A DNA stretch of 64,000 nucleotides, taken from positions 2,335,820 to 2,399,819 of the forward strand of contig JAQFVV010012476.1 of the NCBI GenBank assembly GCA_028023455.1. The letters are read 5' to 3'. This DNA is from Epiperipatus broadwayi (lineage: Eukaryota; Onychophora; Udeonychophora; Euonychophora; Peripatidae). Positions 27,484-37,948 of this stretch are shown in pieces. The notes beneath the pieces are model-generated. The model was not told where the DNA came from and did not search any database. It was given only the letters and a program-made list of their open reading frames with translations. Both the position numbers and the translations under genes were made by a program. Each line of letters opens with the position of its first letter. Position 1 is the stretch's first letter.

Positions 27484-27843
27484 TAAAGAACCTGCTAATA
27501 GCTCTGAACAAGCTTATTTATTTTATTTATTTATTTTATGATAAATGCTACAAGAAAAAGTACCTGAAGCCTTTATCTGTGATTGTCTCATCCCCAGACT
27601 GGTTTCGAGTTATGGCTCTCTTCAGTGAGGAGTTAGGACATTAGATTCAAAATACTAACTCAAGCCAAGCATTTATCTAATTGTTAAATATTAAGAAAAA
27701 TATCTAAATCTTCAGGCATCTACATGTCTTCAAATTCATAGATAAAGGGTTCAGATACTTTCTCTTGTAGCATTTATCATAATAAATAAATAAATAAAAT
27801 GAATAAGCTTGTTTAGAGCTATTAGCATGCTCTTTATATATTA
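27484..27843. repeat. Foldback element with unique arms and an FB1-like core
   Basis: The left arm 27,484-27,588 and right arm about 27,735-27,843 are reverse complements (GCTAATAGCTCT, AACAAGCTTATT, TGATAAATGCTACAAGA). The spacer contains CCCCAGACTGGTTTCGAGTT and CTTCAGTGAGGAG, which resembles the centre of FB1. Confidence 0.75.
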
Positions 27844-27942
27844 CATTATCATATATATATATATATATAAATCTGAATAAAATCAATTTATTAATTTTTA
27901 AAACTTAACAATTAACACATATTTGGTAAAATAAAATATCAG

Positions 27943-28254
27943 CTTCAGGGTGGCCTTTGAGCATTCCATCATCAGATTTTAAATTGGATGGATGATTGAA
28001 GAGTTGGAGTGTGGAGTGGATTGAAGCCTATCCATTAAAGTATAAAGATTGGCTATCTTAATATATATCTGAGCACTTGTTGCATGTATGTGTGGAGATG
28101 ATAATCTGGATCAACTGATGATTGCTGATTTAGCATAAAATACATATATTGGTGATTGTTTATCTTTTCAACATATATGCGTTCAAGTGTATTAGTGATA
28201 TGAGATAAAGTGGTGGGTGGTGTGAAAGTCTGTGCTCATATACCCTATATATTA
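27943..28254 (+). repeat. About 310-bp repeat R2, copy 1 of 2
   Basis: It runs from TTCAGGGTGGCCTTTGAGCA to GTGCTCATATACCCTATATA. Copy 2 follows at 28,409-28,706 in the same orientation with about 88-90% identity. Part of the text (ATATTGGTGATTGTTTA) is shared with the 8.1-kb foldback. Confidence 0.8.
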
Positions 28255-28408
28255 CATATATTGATACAGGTATATAATAAGCCTGTATTTCAGTTATTAC
28301 ATAGTAGAGATGTCTGCCCATCCTTTGCATATGTATTAAATGGATTATGCCCTCACATGAGGGGTCAGATTGATTTTAGATCAATATGGGTGTGACAAGA
28401 ATCTCGAA

Positions 28409-28706
28409 CTCAGGATGGTCTTTGAGCATTCCATCATCAGATTTTCAATTGGATGGATGGTTAAAGAGTTGGAGTGGATTGAAGACTGTCCATTAAAGTA
28501 TGATGATTGGCTATCTTAATATATATCTGAGCACTTTTTGCATATATGTGTGGACATGATAATGTGGACCAATTGAAGATTGCTAGTTTAGCATGAAATA
28601 CATATATTGATGATTATCTTTTTGACATAAGTGAATTCAAGTGTATCAGTGATATGAGATAGAATGGTGGGTGGTGTGAAAGTCTGTGCTCATATACCCT
28701 ATATAT
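28409..28706 (+). repeat. About 300-bp repeat R2, copy 2 of 2
   Basis: Same order of blocks as copy 1: CTCAGGATGGTCTTTGAGC, AAGAGTTGGAGTGGATTGAA, TATATATCTGAGCAC, GGTGGGTGGTGTGAAAGTC. The two copies are separated by about 150 bp. Confidence 0.8.
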
Positions 28707-29740
28707 AAAATAAATTTAAAAAAAACATAAATACTTGTAGACCCATGAAACAGTATAATTTTAAAAAAAGCTGTCAAGCTTGGGAGACAGGATAATGTGT
28801 GAGTATAAAAGTTATAATTTAGTTCAATTTATAAGATAATACATATAAAAAAATTATACAAACGTGATGTCTTTTTTTTTGTTCAGTGTTGTAATAAAAT
28901 AATAATTTTGAATAAAAAAATTGTTAAAACACAAAAATAAATTCTAAGTTCTTAAATAAAATACCACCAGAAAATTAAAGACAAAGAAATCAAAATTTTC
29001 AAAATTAAAAAAAAGGTCTTAAAGAAAAATAAGAATAGCTTAAAAGAATGGATAAAAATAGAAGTAGAAACAAAAGATAATGTAAATCCAGAACAAACAA
29101 GATCCACTAGCTATGATGCATTTCCTAACATAAAAACACAAAAGAAATTGAACAGATACAGAAAATACACTAGAAGATAATACATTATATATTTTCAAAC
29201 CTTAATGACAATTTTTCTGGAGTGTATATAGATAATTTTGAATTGTTATCAGATGACCCAGCACAATAGTCTAAATCTGTATCAGATGATATTAGAATAA
29301 TGTTAATTAAACCTGGACCAAAACAATAAAAATTTTCAAAGGAGAATGTTAATGTATAGTTGTTAATACATAGAGATGTAAAGAATAGCAAATATTGTAC
29401 TTGATCTATAATTCAAATCAAAAAAAAATCTTTCTTATATGAACTTTTAATTGCTTTATTATCACTGCTGAATGCTAAATTCCATTTACTTAAAAATAAG
29501 ATAACATTTACAATGAACAAAAACACTATCCACATTATGTTATTCAGTTTGAATAAGTGATTGCATTAAATTGTTGATCGTTTGATTTCAATTGAATCAC
29601 TGAATTAATTCTTGCCACTGAATATAACACTTGAAACATACTTTTTCTTTTCCATGAAGACACAATACATCCTCAGTTTTTTGCCAGTTTTTATAGTCAT
29701 TAACAGATCTTAATGTTACGTTTAATTAATAAATGCCAGG
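28707..29740. other. AT-rich stretch, nothing recognised
   Basis: It is rich in A runs on the plus strand between 28.7 and 29.2 kb. No coding or repeat structure was supported. Confidence 0.4.
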
Positions 29741-29744
29741 TGAC

Positions 29745-30020
29745 AGTGTTTAAGAAATCCCTATTCAGGTCAATCCTATCAATATCCCTAGATTATTTGC
29801 AGCTTATGGCTTTCATTAGTGAAGGTCTTTTGGATTTTAAAGCAGTGCACTTGGATCTTTAAAATCTCACCTTCCTTCTAACAGCCATCATTTATTTCCT
29901 TTTTAACTATTAAGTTTATCATCACAAATTTAAAAACATATATGTGTTTTCAAGTGAAACCAAGTTGCTTATACTGTCATATAGATCTAAAACCAATTGC
30001 CTATTTTTATATTGAAATGT
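29745..30020 (+). repeat. Old, diverged FB1 copy
   Basis: ATATCCCTAGATTATTTGCA, GCTTATGGCTTTCATTAGTG and GCAGTGCACTTGGATCTT follow the FB1 order seen at 22.3 and 25.3 kb with many changes. The inverted second arm is absent. Confidence 0.55.
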
Positions 30021-30743
30021 CTTTAGGTTTTTAACACCTGTTTACACACCTGTACCTTGTGACTTGGGTTGGCATAAAATCAATAAAATATCACACAAAT
30101 CTGCCACATAACTTCAGTTTACTCAATAGGTAAGCTAAATCATGTGATATTGCCATTAGACTGGTTGCCTGTAAAAAAACTTCCAAGGCTATAAAAATTT
30201 TCAAATTTTATCCTGTGTGGATTCAAACTTCATGTTTTAGAATATGACAGACAGATGTACTAATCTAATCTATTTTGAGATTTTTTGTGATATACAAATA
30301 ATTAGTTTTTGAAGTGTGTATAAATGTTGAAATGTCTGAAAGTAGAGCAATGTAAAAAAATCATCAAAAAGGGTTTTCAAAATATACGTATATATATATA
30401 TATATATTGCTGCTAAATATTATATTTCTGCTTTTTAAAACAAGTTCAAAGAATTCTTAATATATAATAAATTTCCATACTTTGAAAGTATTTTTTATCT
30501 AAAATTTTATTTTAATTAAGAAAAAAATGAGGTGAAATACAGTATACAGACAGCATCACACAAATATTATTAAAAAAAGTTTAAAAGCATAATGAAGATT
30601 AACTTGACAGTGTATGAATTTGGAAATATTCTTTAATTTTGTGTTTGTTTTTCACAATTGAACATATTATTGATTGGCTTAAATTATACAAATGATTGAT
30701 TGAAGCAAAAGATTTGCCATCTTCACCTCGATCATATGGAAAT

Positions 30744-30966
30744 TAAAACAGGCAAAACTCACTATATATATTGCCACACACAGAAAGCTAGAGTAATCAA
30801 TGGATGCCAGAAGGTTTGTGCATAAAATCCCCATCTAGTGCCTATTCATCCATTGATTACTCTAGCTTGCTGTGTATGGCAATATATATATATATATATA
30901 TAATGAGTTTTGCCTGTTTTAACAAGAGTTATACACAAGCATAAGAGGAGGTAGTCATGTGATGTT
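30744..30966. repeat. Short FB1 foldback copy with AT expansion
   Basis: It begins AAAACAGGCAAAACTCAC and returns as its reverse complement by 30,926, after a shortened centre. The right side continues through GTTATACACAAGCATAAGAG to the ACATGA extension seen at 25.17 kb. A TATA run has expanded in the right arm. Confidence 0.8.
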
Positions 30967-31515
30967 TATTCATATGGAAATTAAGAGTCCTTAATTTATT
31001 TTCGTCCATATCAACACTAATGTTCTTTTCATTTTTTACTCATGTTTATGAATTAATAAGGGTAAATTTAACAAAAATGTACATAAAATGATTTCTCACA
31101 TTCTAACATAAACCGACAAACACAATTAATCAACACATGTGTTGACTACATAACATACCTAGTCAAGACTAAACTTGTGATACTTGAAAATGGACATGAT
31201 AAATGCCAGAGAGGTGTATAGGTACTAATGATTAATATTCCATGAGAAAGACAGAATCATTATACGAAAGTAACTGCATTTTGTCATATATATTGATAAA
31301 AATTGAAAGTACAAAAGAGTGAAATGTACGACAGTCAAATGTACGAAAGTAGAGAACTACCTGTATATATAATTTTGTATCTATTAATAATGAACCAATG
31401 GTAATACATATAAGAGATTGTGACCTGGTTGAATTTAATGGCAGTTGAGGAACCAAAAGTACTTCTGTGGATTAAAAAATTGTATATAATAGTCAATGAC
31501 CATTATATATTTTTT

Positions 31516-31518
<3 letters not shown>

Positions 31519-31582
<64 letters not shown>
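31519..31582. repeat. (AT)n microsatellite
   Basis: About 64 bp of pure AT dinucleotide. It lies at the 3' tail of the minus-strand Penelope-like copy. Confidence 0.95.
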
Positions 31583-31976
<394 letters not shown>

Positions 31977-32214
31977 ATTAATAATTACCAAACTTACTGC
32001 TCTTACAACATTGACCCAAACCATATACTGGAAATATATTAATAATTTTTATTATTCAGTCATTAAACAAGAGATTATCCACTTAATAAAAAATATTTTG
32101 GAGAATAATTGTCACTACACCATTCTCAAACAAGCCAGAGACACATTTTTGTTTGCTTCAACACCTTATGGAGGAGTGTAATCATAAATATGTGGCCAAA
32201 GATGTGAAAAAAAA

Positions 32215-32310
32215 AAGATTTCCAAGATGCACATTTCATGCTTAACAAGCACTTATCAGTGGACCCAGATCACAATCTTCTACATAAATCCTTATCATTG
32301 TTTAGTATAC
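32215..32310 (-). repeat. Dispersed repeat family R1, minus-strand copy
   Basis: GATGCACATTTCATGCTTAA, then CAAGCACTTATCAGTGGACC and AGATCACAATCTTCTACAT, mirror the plus-strand copy at 33,930. Confidence 0.6.
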
Positions 32311-32367
32311 ATAGACGTTCAATTATTACAGCTTAATTGACAGTTATCAATTAAACTGTAGTAATTG

Positions 32368-32368
<1 letters not shown>

Positions 32369-32404
<36 letters not shown>

Positions 32405-32418
32405 ATATATATATCATA

Positions 32419-32471
<53 letters not shown>
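32369..32471. repeat. (ATCT)n then (AT)n microsatellite
   Basis: ATCT repeat up to about 32,403, then AT repeat with one ATCATATC interruption. It runs straight into the first satellite unit. Confidence 0.93.
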
Positions 32472-32474
<3 letters not shown>

Positions 32475-33899
32475 TCTAGTTTCTATACTCTATCTCCCAC
32501 TGAGGATAGCAAACCAGCTTGAAATCAGCTGATCTGGGAGTGAGCAAATGAAAGAGGTAGTTAATTTCTGACTCTTTTTTCGTTTATGTAAAACAAATCT
32601 TACACTTGTTTGGCGGTTTTGGTATAGCGCCATCTTTTGGACATAAATAACAAGTGATAGCAGGTTACGTGATTAACTTGTATTTGTTTTTTCATAAATG
32701 TACCTTTAGAGTTTTCTTGCAATGATATATATTGCAGAGACTTTGATTATATGGTGATTCTGAACTGAGATCAGACCCATATAAATATCTAGCTTGCTAG
32801 GCTGGGTTTGAAGAGTTTTCCGGTCTGAAAAATTCACGCTTGCAATCTGATAGAAACGTTTTGCATAAACACTTGAGAGTCAGTGTTTTAGATCTAGTTT
32901 CTATACTCTATCTCCCACTGAGGATAGCAAACCAGCTTGAAATCAGCTGATCTGGGAGTGAGCAAATGAAAGAGGTAGTTAATTTCTGACTCTTTTTTCG
33001 TTTATGTAAAACAAATCTTACACTTGTTTGGCGGTTTTGGTATAGCGCCATCTTTTGGACATAAATAACAAGTGATAGCAGGTTACGTGATTAACTTGTA
33101 TTTGTTTTTTCATAAATGTACCTTTAGAGTTTTCTTGCAATGATATATATTGCAGAGACTTTGATTATATGGTGATTCTGAACTGAGATCAGACCCATAT
33201 AAATATCTAGCTTGCTAGGCTGGGTTTGAAGACTTTTCCGGTCTGAAAAATTCACGCTTGCAATCTGATAGAAACGTTTTGCATAAACACTTGAGAGTCA
33301 GTGTTTTAGATCTAGTTTCTATACTCTATCTCCCACTGAGGATAGCAAACCAGCTTGAAATCAGCTGATCTGGGAGTGAGCAAATGAAAGAGGTAGTTAA
33401 TTTCTGACTCTTTTTTCGTTTATGTAAAACAAATCTTACACTTGTTCGGCGGTTTTGGTATAGCGCCATCTTTTGGACATAAATAACAAGTGATAGCAGG
33501 TTACGTGATTAACTTGTATTTGTTTTTTCATAAATGTACCTTTAGAGTTTTCTTGCAATGATATATATTGCAGAGACTTTGATTATATGGTGATTCTGAA
33601 CTGATATCAAACCCATATAAATATCTAGCTTGCTAGGCTGGGTTTGAAGACTTTTCCGGTCTGAAAAATTCACGCTTGCAATCTGATAGAAACGTTTTAC
33701 ATAAACACTTGAGAGTCAGTGTTTTAGATCTAGTTTCTATACTCTATCTCCCACTGAGGATAGCAAACCAGCTTGAAATCAGCTGATCTGGGAGTGAGCA
33801 AATGAAAGAGGTAGTTAATTTCTGACTCTTTTTTCGTTTATGTAAAACAAATCTTACACTTGTTCGGCGGTTTTGGTATAGCGCCATCTTTTGGACATA
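32472..33899 (+). repeat. 418-bp tandem satellite, 3.4 copies
   Basis: Units begin AGATCTAGTTTCTATACTC at 32,472, 32,890, 33,308 and 33,726, an exact 418-bp spacing three times. The last unit stops at TTTTGGACAT (33,899), where AT repeat resumes. Only a handful of single-base differences separate units (for example CTTGTTTGG in units 1-2 against CTTGTTCGG in units 3-4), so identity is about 98-99%. Each unit contains short stem-forming pieces: CTCCCA with TGGGAG, CAGCT with AGCTG, and GGCG with CGCC. There is no coding frame. The array is bounded by AT dinucleotide repeat on both sides. Confidence 0.95.
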
Positions 33900-33929
33900 T
33901 ATATATATATATAATAAACAAAGATAAAG

Positions 33930-34030
33930 ATATATGTAAGAGATTGTGATCTGGACCAATTGATGAGTGCTGGTTCAGCATGAAATGTGAATCATACATT
34001 TTTTTTAAAAATGTCTTTGGTCATATTTTA
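33930..34030 (+). repeat. Dispersed repeat family R1, plus-strand copy
   Basis: GTAAGAGATTGTGATCTGG, then ACCAATTGATGAGTGCTGGT and TCAGCATGAAATGTG. This is the clearest of the five R1 copies. A short partial copy (AAGAGATTGTGACCTGG) is at about 31,409. Confidence 0.6.
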
Positions 34031-34245
34031 TGATTACACCTCCCCACACCTCCACAATGGTTAAAAATTGCATGAGAGTAGTGCAGTGAAAATTACACTA
34101 TAGCAATATCATTCATTAAACATTATCAATTATATTTAATAATAATAAAGGACTGCTAGATCTATACTTTATAGACAATCTTTATATTTCATCTATTTTT
34201 TTTAAAAATATCTATTACTGTATTTTTATGTAAAAATGCAATATA

Positions 34246-34550
34246 TGGGTGAGAGAACAAACAAGTGTTACTGACCTCATTGAAAAAATTAAAAGACTGA
34301 AATGGAGTTGGATGGACATATTGCTAGAAGAGATGATAATAGATAGATAATTGAAATAAAATTGGATTCCAAGAGAATGTAAAAGACCCAGAAAGAGACC
34401 ACATGCGAGATGATGGATGAAATAAGAAAATGTGCAAGGGTGATATGGAGAAGAGAAGCTAAAGATCAGAGAAAATGGATTGAACTTGGAGAGACCTTCA
34501 TCCTGCAGTGGATTGATAATGGGTGATGATGAAGATGATGATGACTGCAC
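34246..34550 (+). pseudogene. LINE family B 3' end with GATGAT tail
   Basis: Successive frames give DLIEKIKRLKWSWMDI, then (minor frameshifts) KRPRKRPHARWMDEIRKCAR and WIELGETFILQWIDNG ending in TGA. This is the conserved C-terminus of APE-type LINEs in the RTE-like group. The sequence ends GATGATGAAGATGATGATGA, a short-repeat tail typical of this LINE type. It is 5' truncated. Homologous copies are at 20.9, 54.5 and 57.2 kb. Confidence 0.75.
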
Positions 34551-34633
34551 GTTAAAAACATTTAAGTGGAAAAGATGGGTATATATGTAATAATATTATA
34601 AATCGATGTTTGTATTTCTTCGTCGCAATATTC

Positions 34634-35097
34634 GTAATCTTATAATTAAATATTAGTAAATACAGTAATCAAAAATTTTGAAAAGGACAAAAAATATAAT
34701 TGTCACTTTGAAGAAAAGAACTAAAGAGTGCTTGCTATTATTAAAAAGAGTTCAAAATATGAAACAAAATTGCAAAGGTAATAATACCGTATCAGCTTCC
34801 GTTTTTTACCACCATAATAAATCATGTATCTATGGTTTTCATTTCAATTATAACAATGTAAAAATATTGCAAACTAAAAGAAGTAATATAAAAGGAAAAT
34901 AAAGTAAGCTATGCTAATATCTAAATAGAAGCAAGACTTAATCAATAGGCAGGCAGCAAATGTTAAAATCACGGAATTATGGGAATGTTAAGCTTTCATA
35001 GAATTAGTGGACAAAGACTGCGCGCTCATGATTATATTTTTTGTCCTTTTCAAAATCTTTGGTTATTGTATTTACTAATATTTAATTATAAGGTTAC
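34634..35097. mobile_element. Non-autonomous inverted-repeat element, about 464 bp
   Basis: The left end (GTAATCTTATAATTAAATAT onward, 34,634-34,705) and right end (about 35,022-35,097) are reverse complements over about 72 bp with few mismatches, both including TTTTGAAAAGGACAAAAAAT. No target duplication is clear because the right flank is an AT run. The 74-codon open frame inside (34,678-34,902) begins in the left arm, is lysine-rich and is probably not coding. Confidence 0.7.
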
Positions 35098-35540
35098 ATA
35101 TATATATATATGTAGTGCGGTAAAAATTGGAATGTTTACTTGATAGCAGAAAGTCACGATTTAACACCAACCAGGTTTTTTTTTAAATGGCCAGTATTAG
35201 TCATGCGCGTGACTGAGTGAAAAAATTGGCAACATCAAGAAAGAAATCGTTATAAAATCTTTCTAGAAAATTAAAATTTCTAATGCCATTGATTGTATAG
35301 AAGATGAGGCAATTTATGAAAAAAGTAGTGGTGAACAAAATGTGGAAGATAATGACAATATGAAAGTGATGTGGAATTTTTAGATTTTTATCATTAAAAT
35401 GGTTAACAAAGCAATTTTAGAATATTATTTGTATTTTTTTTTCATCATTGTAGAAAATATTCTTTGTAATTTTTATAATAATTTTTCTGGAAAAAATCTG
35501 AAATTTTTACCAAAAGAAATTAGATGCTCATTATAAACAG
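35098..35540. other. AT-rich stretch, nothing recognised
   Basis: A small (AT)n run opens the stretch. No gene or repeat was supported. Confidence 0.4.
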
Positions 35541-36243
35541 TGATGTGATGTGATGTGATGTACTGTGGCTTCTCCTTAAACGAAGTCAGGAATCTCTCAG
35601 CAATTATTCCCAGATAAACCTGTTAGCCACTTTATTTTCCATTCCCCAGTCTAAGTTTTCCCATATTCTGCTCCATCCCATTTCCACAACATAATCTTTG
35701 TCAACTCTATAGCCTTTATATCTAAATCCCCCTTGTCTTTTCCCAAACCCAGCATAAAAACCAATAATCCACTTTCTGTATAATCACGTTTTTTCATATT
35801 TATTCTTCCATAATTTCATTATATGTGCCCTTTCTGTTTTGAAGCATTTACATTCAATATAACATATGCCTAATATTTTCTATTCCTTCCTTACATAATT
35901 TACAGACTAAATCACCCATATTTTTCCAGTTACATGTATATTCTCTTGTTGCTAAAGATCTCGTTCGAGCCTTAAACAATAAATTACTTTCCTTACTATT
36001 ATCATATATTAACTCACACCTAATATTTTGTTTATTTCTATATATATTTAAACTCTTTTTACTCTCCATACTAGCTCTACATCTCTCTAATTCCCTAGTC
36101 TTTATTAATGAATGTATTCTTTTGTCCCATTCCTTACCAGTATAACACTCAACAATCCTCCTATCACAATCATCCCATCTTTTGTACAAATATACTGATA
36201 TAAATTCTTTATCCAAATCTTCTGCATACTGCATTACAGTGAC
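35541..36243 (-). pseudogene. LINE family A 3' fragment, minus strand
   Basis: The tail repeat GTGATGTGATGTGATG at 35,541 marks the 3' end on the minus strand. The frame 36,267-35,854 encodes the ORF2 C-terminus (QYAEDLDKEFISVYLY ... ECYTGKEWDKRI), including the Cys/His motif LVCKLCKEGIENIRH that is broken in the longer copy at 42.4 kb. The 3' untranslated part includes the conserved GAAGTCAGGAATCTCTCAGC (minus orientation). It is truncated on the 5' side at about 36,243 next to an FB1 foldback. Confidence 0.85.
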
Positions 36244-36452
36244 AAACTTTCCACACAGTAGTGGCATCTAGTGTAAACCATAGTAATCAATGGGTGTTAG
36301 AAGGTTTGTGCATAAAATCCCTATCTAGTGCTTACTCACCCGATGTCATCAGTTTCATTCTAGACTGAATTTGATGCACAAATATTTTTGTTAATTGATT
36401 ACTATGCCTTGCACTAGGTGGCAATACTGTATGGGGACTTTCCTGAACATTT
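36237..36452. repeat. FB1 foldback copy between two LINE A copies
   Basis: The left side has CACAGTAGTGGCATCTAGTG and GTAATCAATGGGTGTTAGAA; the right side has AATTGATTACTATGCCTTGC and GGCAATACTGTATGGGGAC, reverse complements of the left. The end sequence resembles the 55.2-kb copy. It separates the minus-strand LINE A fragment from the 5' end of the main LINE A. Confidence 0.75.
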
Positions 36453-36569
36453 TTGTGTTTAACTGTCTGAAAGATTTTCGTTCGCCATTTTAAGTTAGAA
36501 GTTTTTTTTTTTTAAAAAAGTTGTTCCTGTTGAATGTGTGATAGCATAAGGATATTCATAATAAAGTTG

Positions 36570-37948
36570 CATCTAAGTTTAATTTGTTTTAGTTAAGTTT
36601 GTTACTGAAGGTTTTGTGAATTTAAAATAGGTATTTGGTTTGAGAAAAAAGGTAACGTTTGTTTGGGAGGCCTAACATTAGAAGACACGTGGGTATAGTT
36701 TTGATCAGGTTTGGGAAAAGTAAAAAAGTGTTATTTTTCTGTATAAGTGTGTTTGAAGACTAGGTGAGGTATTATAAAGAGGTATTGGTAAAACTGACTT
36801 TTAGCATCCCGAACACTTCACCCTCTATTTTTAAAAAACTGAACTATTTTTTCCCACCTAATAACTGTATCTAAAGTTAATAAGTGTATGTAACTATATC
36901 CAAGTGTAAATGCTAATAAAAAAAGATTAAAAAAAATTCTTACATTTACATGCGTATTTTTCACTTATAGCGGTCTTTGCTGTATATATAACTGTAAATA
37001 AATGACGTATATTAACTCTAAATGTTTTTACATAAAGAACACTAAATAACAAAAAAACCAACTTACATTTAGGATCCGTGTGTCGAACTATAAATGTATT
37101 TTTTACACGAAGATGAATAAATAAAATGGATGTAATTGCAGAGTATGTGTAGTCTCACGCAAAAAGTCCCTGCTGTTAAAAATTATGAACTACTGTACTT
37201 TGCTCACGTGTCATTTGTGACACGTGACAAATTCTGAAGTACTTTGGCTTGACCGCGTGGAATTCTGTCTATGTCCACTCTGTCACAAAGTGTAAGCTAA
37301 AATACCAATTTGGGATGAGCAGACCTTTTTGTTCTCATCCTACCTTCAGGAATTTTCTTTCAGAAATCTGCACGCACGCGACGACCTTTTCGTGCATTTC
37401 CTCGCTTGTGTGGCTTCCAATTACTCCTAAAAATGTAAGTTGTTTTTTTTGTTATTTATTCTTCTTTATGTAAAAACATTTAGAGTTAATATACGTCATT
37501 TCTTTACAGTTCTATTTACAGCAAAGACCGCTATAAGTGAAAAATACGCATGTAAATGTAAGTATTTTTTTTAACATTTTTTTTTATTAGCATTTACACT
37601 TGGATATAGTTACATAAACTTTTTAAATTTGGATACAGTTATTAGGTGGGAAAAAGTAGTTCAGTTTTTTAAAAATAGAGGGCGAAGTGTTCGGGACGCT
37701 AAAAGTCAGTTTTACCGAGGTATTTATAAAAAATTGTATGTAAGTTTAATTCGTTTTAGTTAAGTTTGTTACTGAGAGTTTTTAATTTTTAAATTGGCAT
37801 TTATTTTGAGATAAAAGGCCTAACGTTAGTAAACACGTGGTTGTAGTTTGATCAAGCTTGGGAAAAAGTAAAAAAGTTTTTTTTTATTTTTCAGTATAAG
37901 GGTGTTTGAAGAATCAAATATAGAATAGGTGATTTGAAAAATAAGAAT
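36570..37948 (+). repeat. Repeated leader segment of LINE A (two units split by an insertion)
   Basis: Unit 1 (36,570-36,786) and unit 2 (37,735-37,948) share TTAGTTAAGTTTGTTACTGA, GGCCTAACRTTAG, ACACGTGG, TTGGGAAAA-GTAAAAAAGT and GTGTTTGAAGA in order. The 930-bp element at 36,787 lies between them. A third, diverged version is at about 45,600-45,770. Tandem leader units can act as promoter monomers in some LINEs; here that is an inference. Confidence 0.7.
36787..37716. mobile_element. 930-bp element with very long inverted ends and 8-bp duplication
   Basis: The left terminus is GGTAAAACTGACTTTTAGC; the right terminus is its reverse complement. The arms extend for about 290 bp (to about 37,074 and from about 37,430) with few mismatches. 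The flanks are identical 8-mers, GAGGTATT at 36,779-36,786 and 37,717-37,724. An 8-bp duplication is usual for hAT-type transposons; the long arms are foldback-like. The centre has a small perfect hairpin, GTCACGTGTCACAAATGACACGTGAG on the minus strand near 37,205-37,230. No transposase frame is present. It inserted in the leader of LINE A. Confidence 0.9.

Noticed and set aside
32472-33899. Possible hammerhead ribozyme in the 418-bp satellite
   Set aside because: Satellites sometimes carry one, but I could not find the CUGANGA...GAAA core on either strand; only simple stems are visible.
32472-33899. CRISPR-like array
   Set aside because: The units are contiguous 418-bp repeats without short spacers, in a eukaryotic context.
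34678-34902. Lysine-rich 74-codon open frame
   Set aside because: It begins inside the terminal inverted repeat of a non-autonomous element and looks like AT-rich chance coding.
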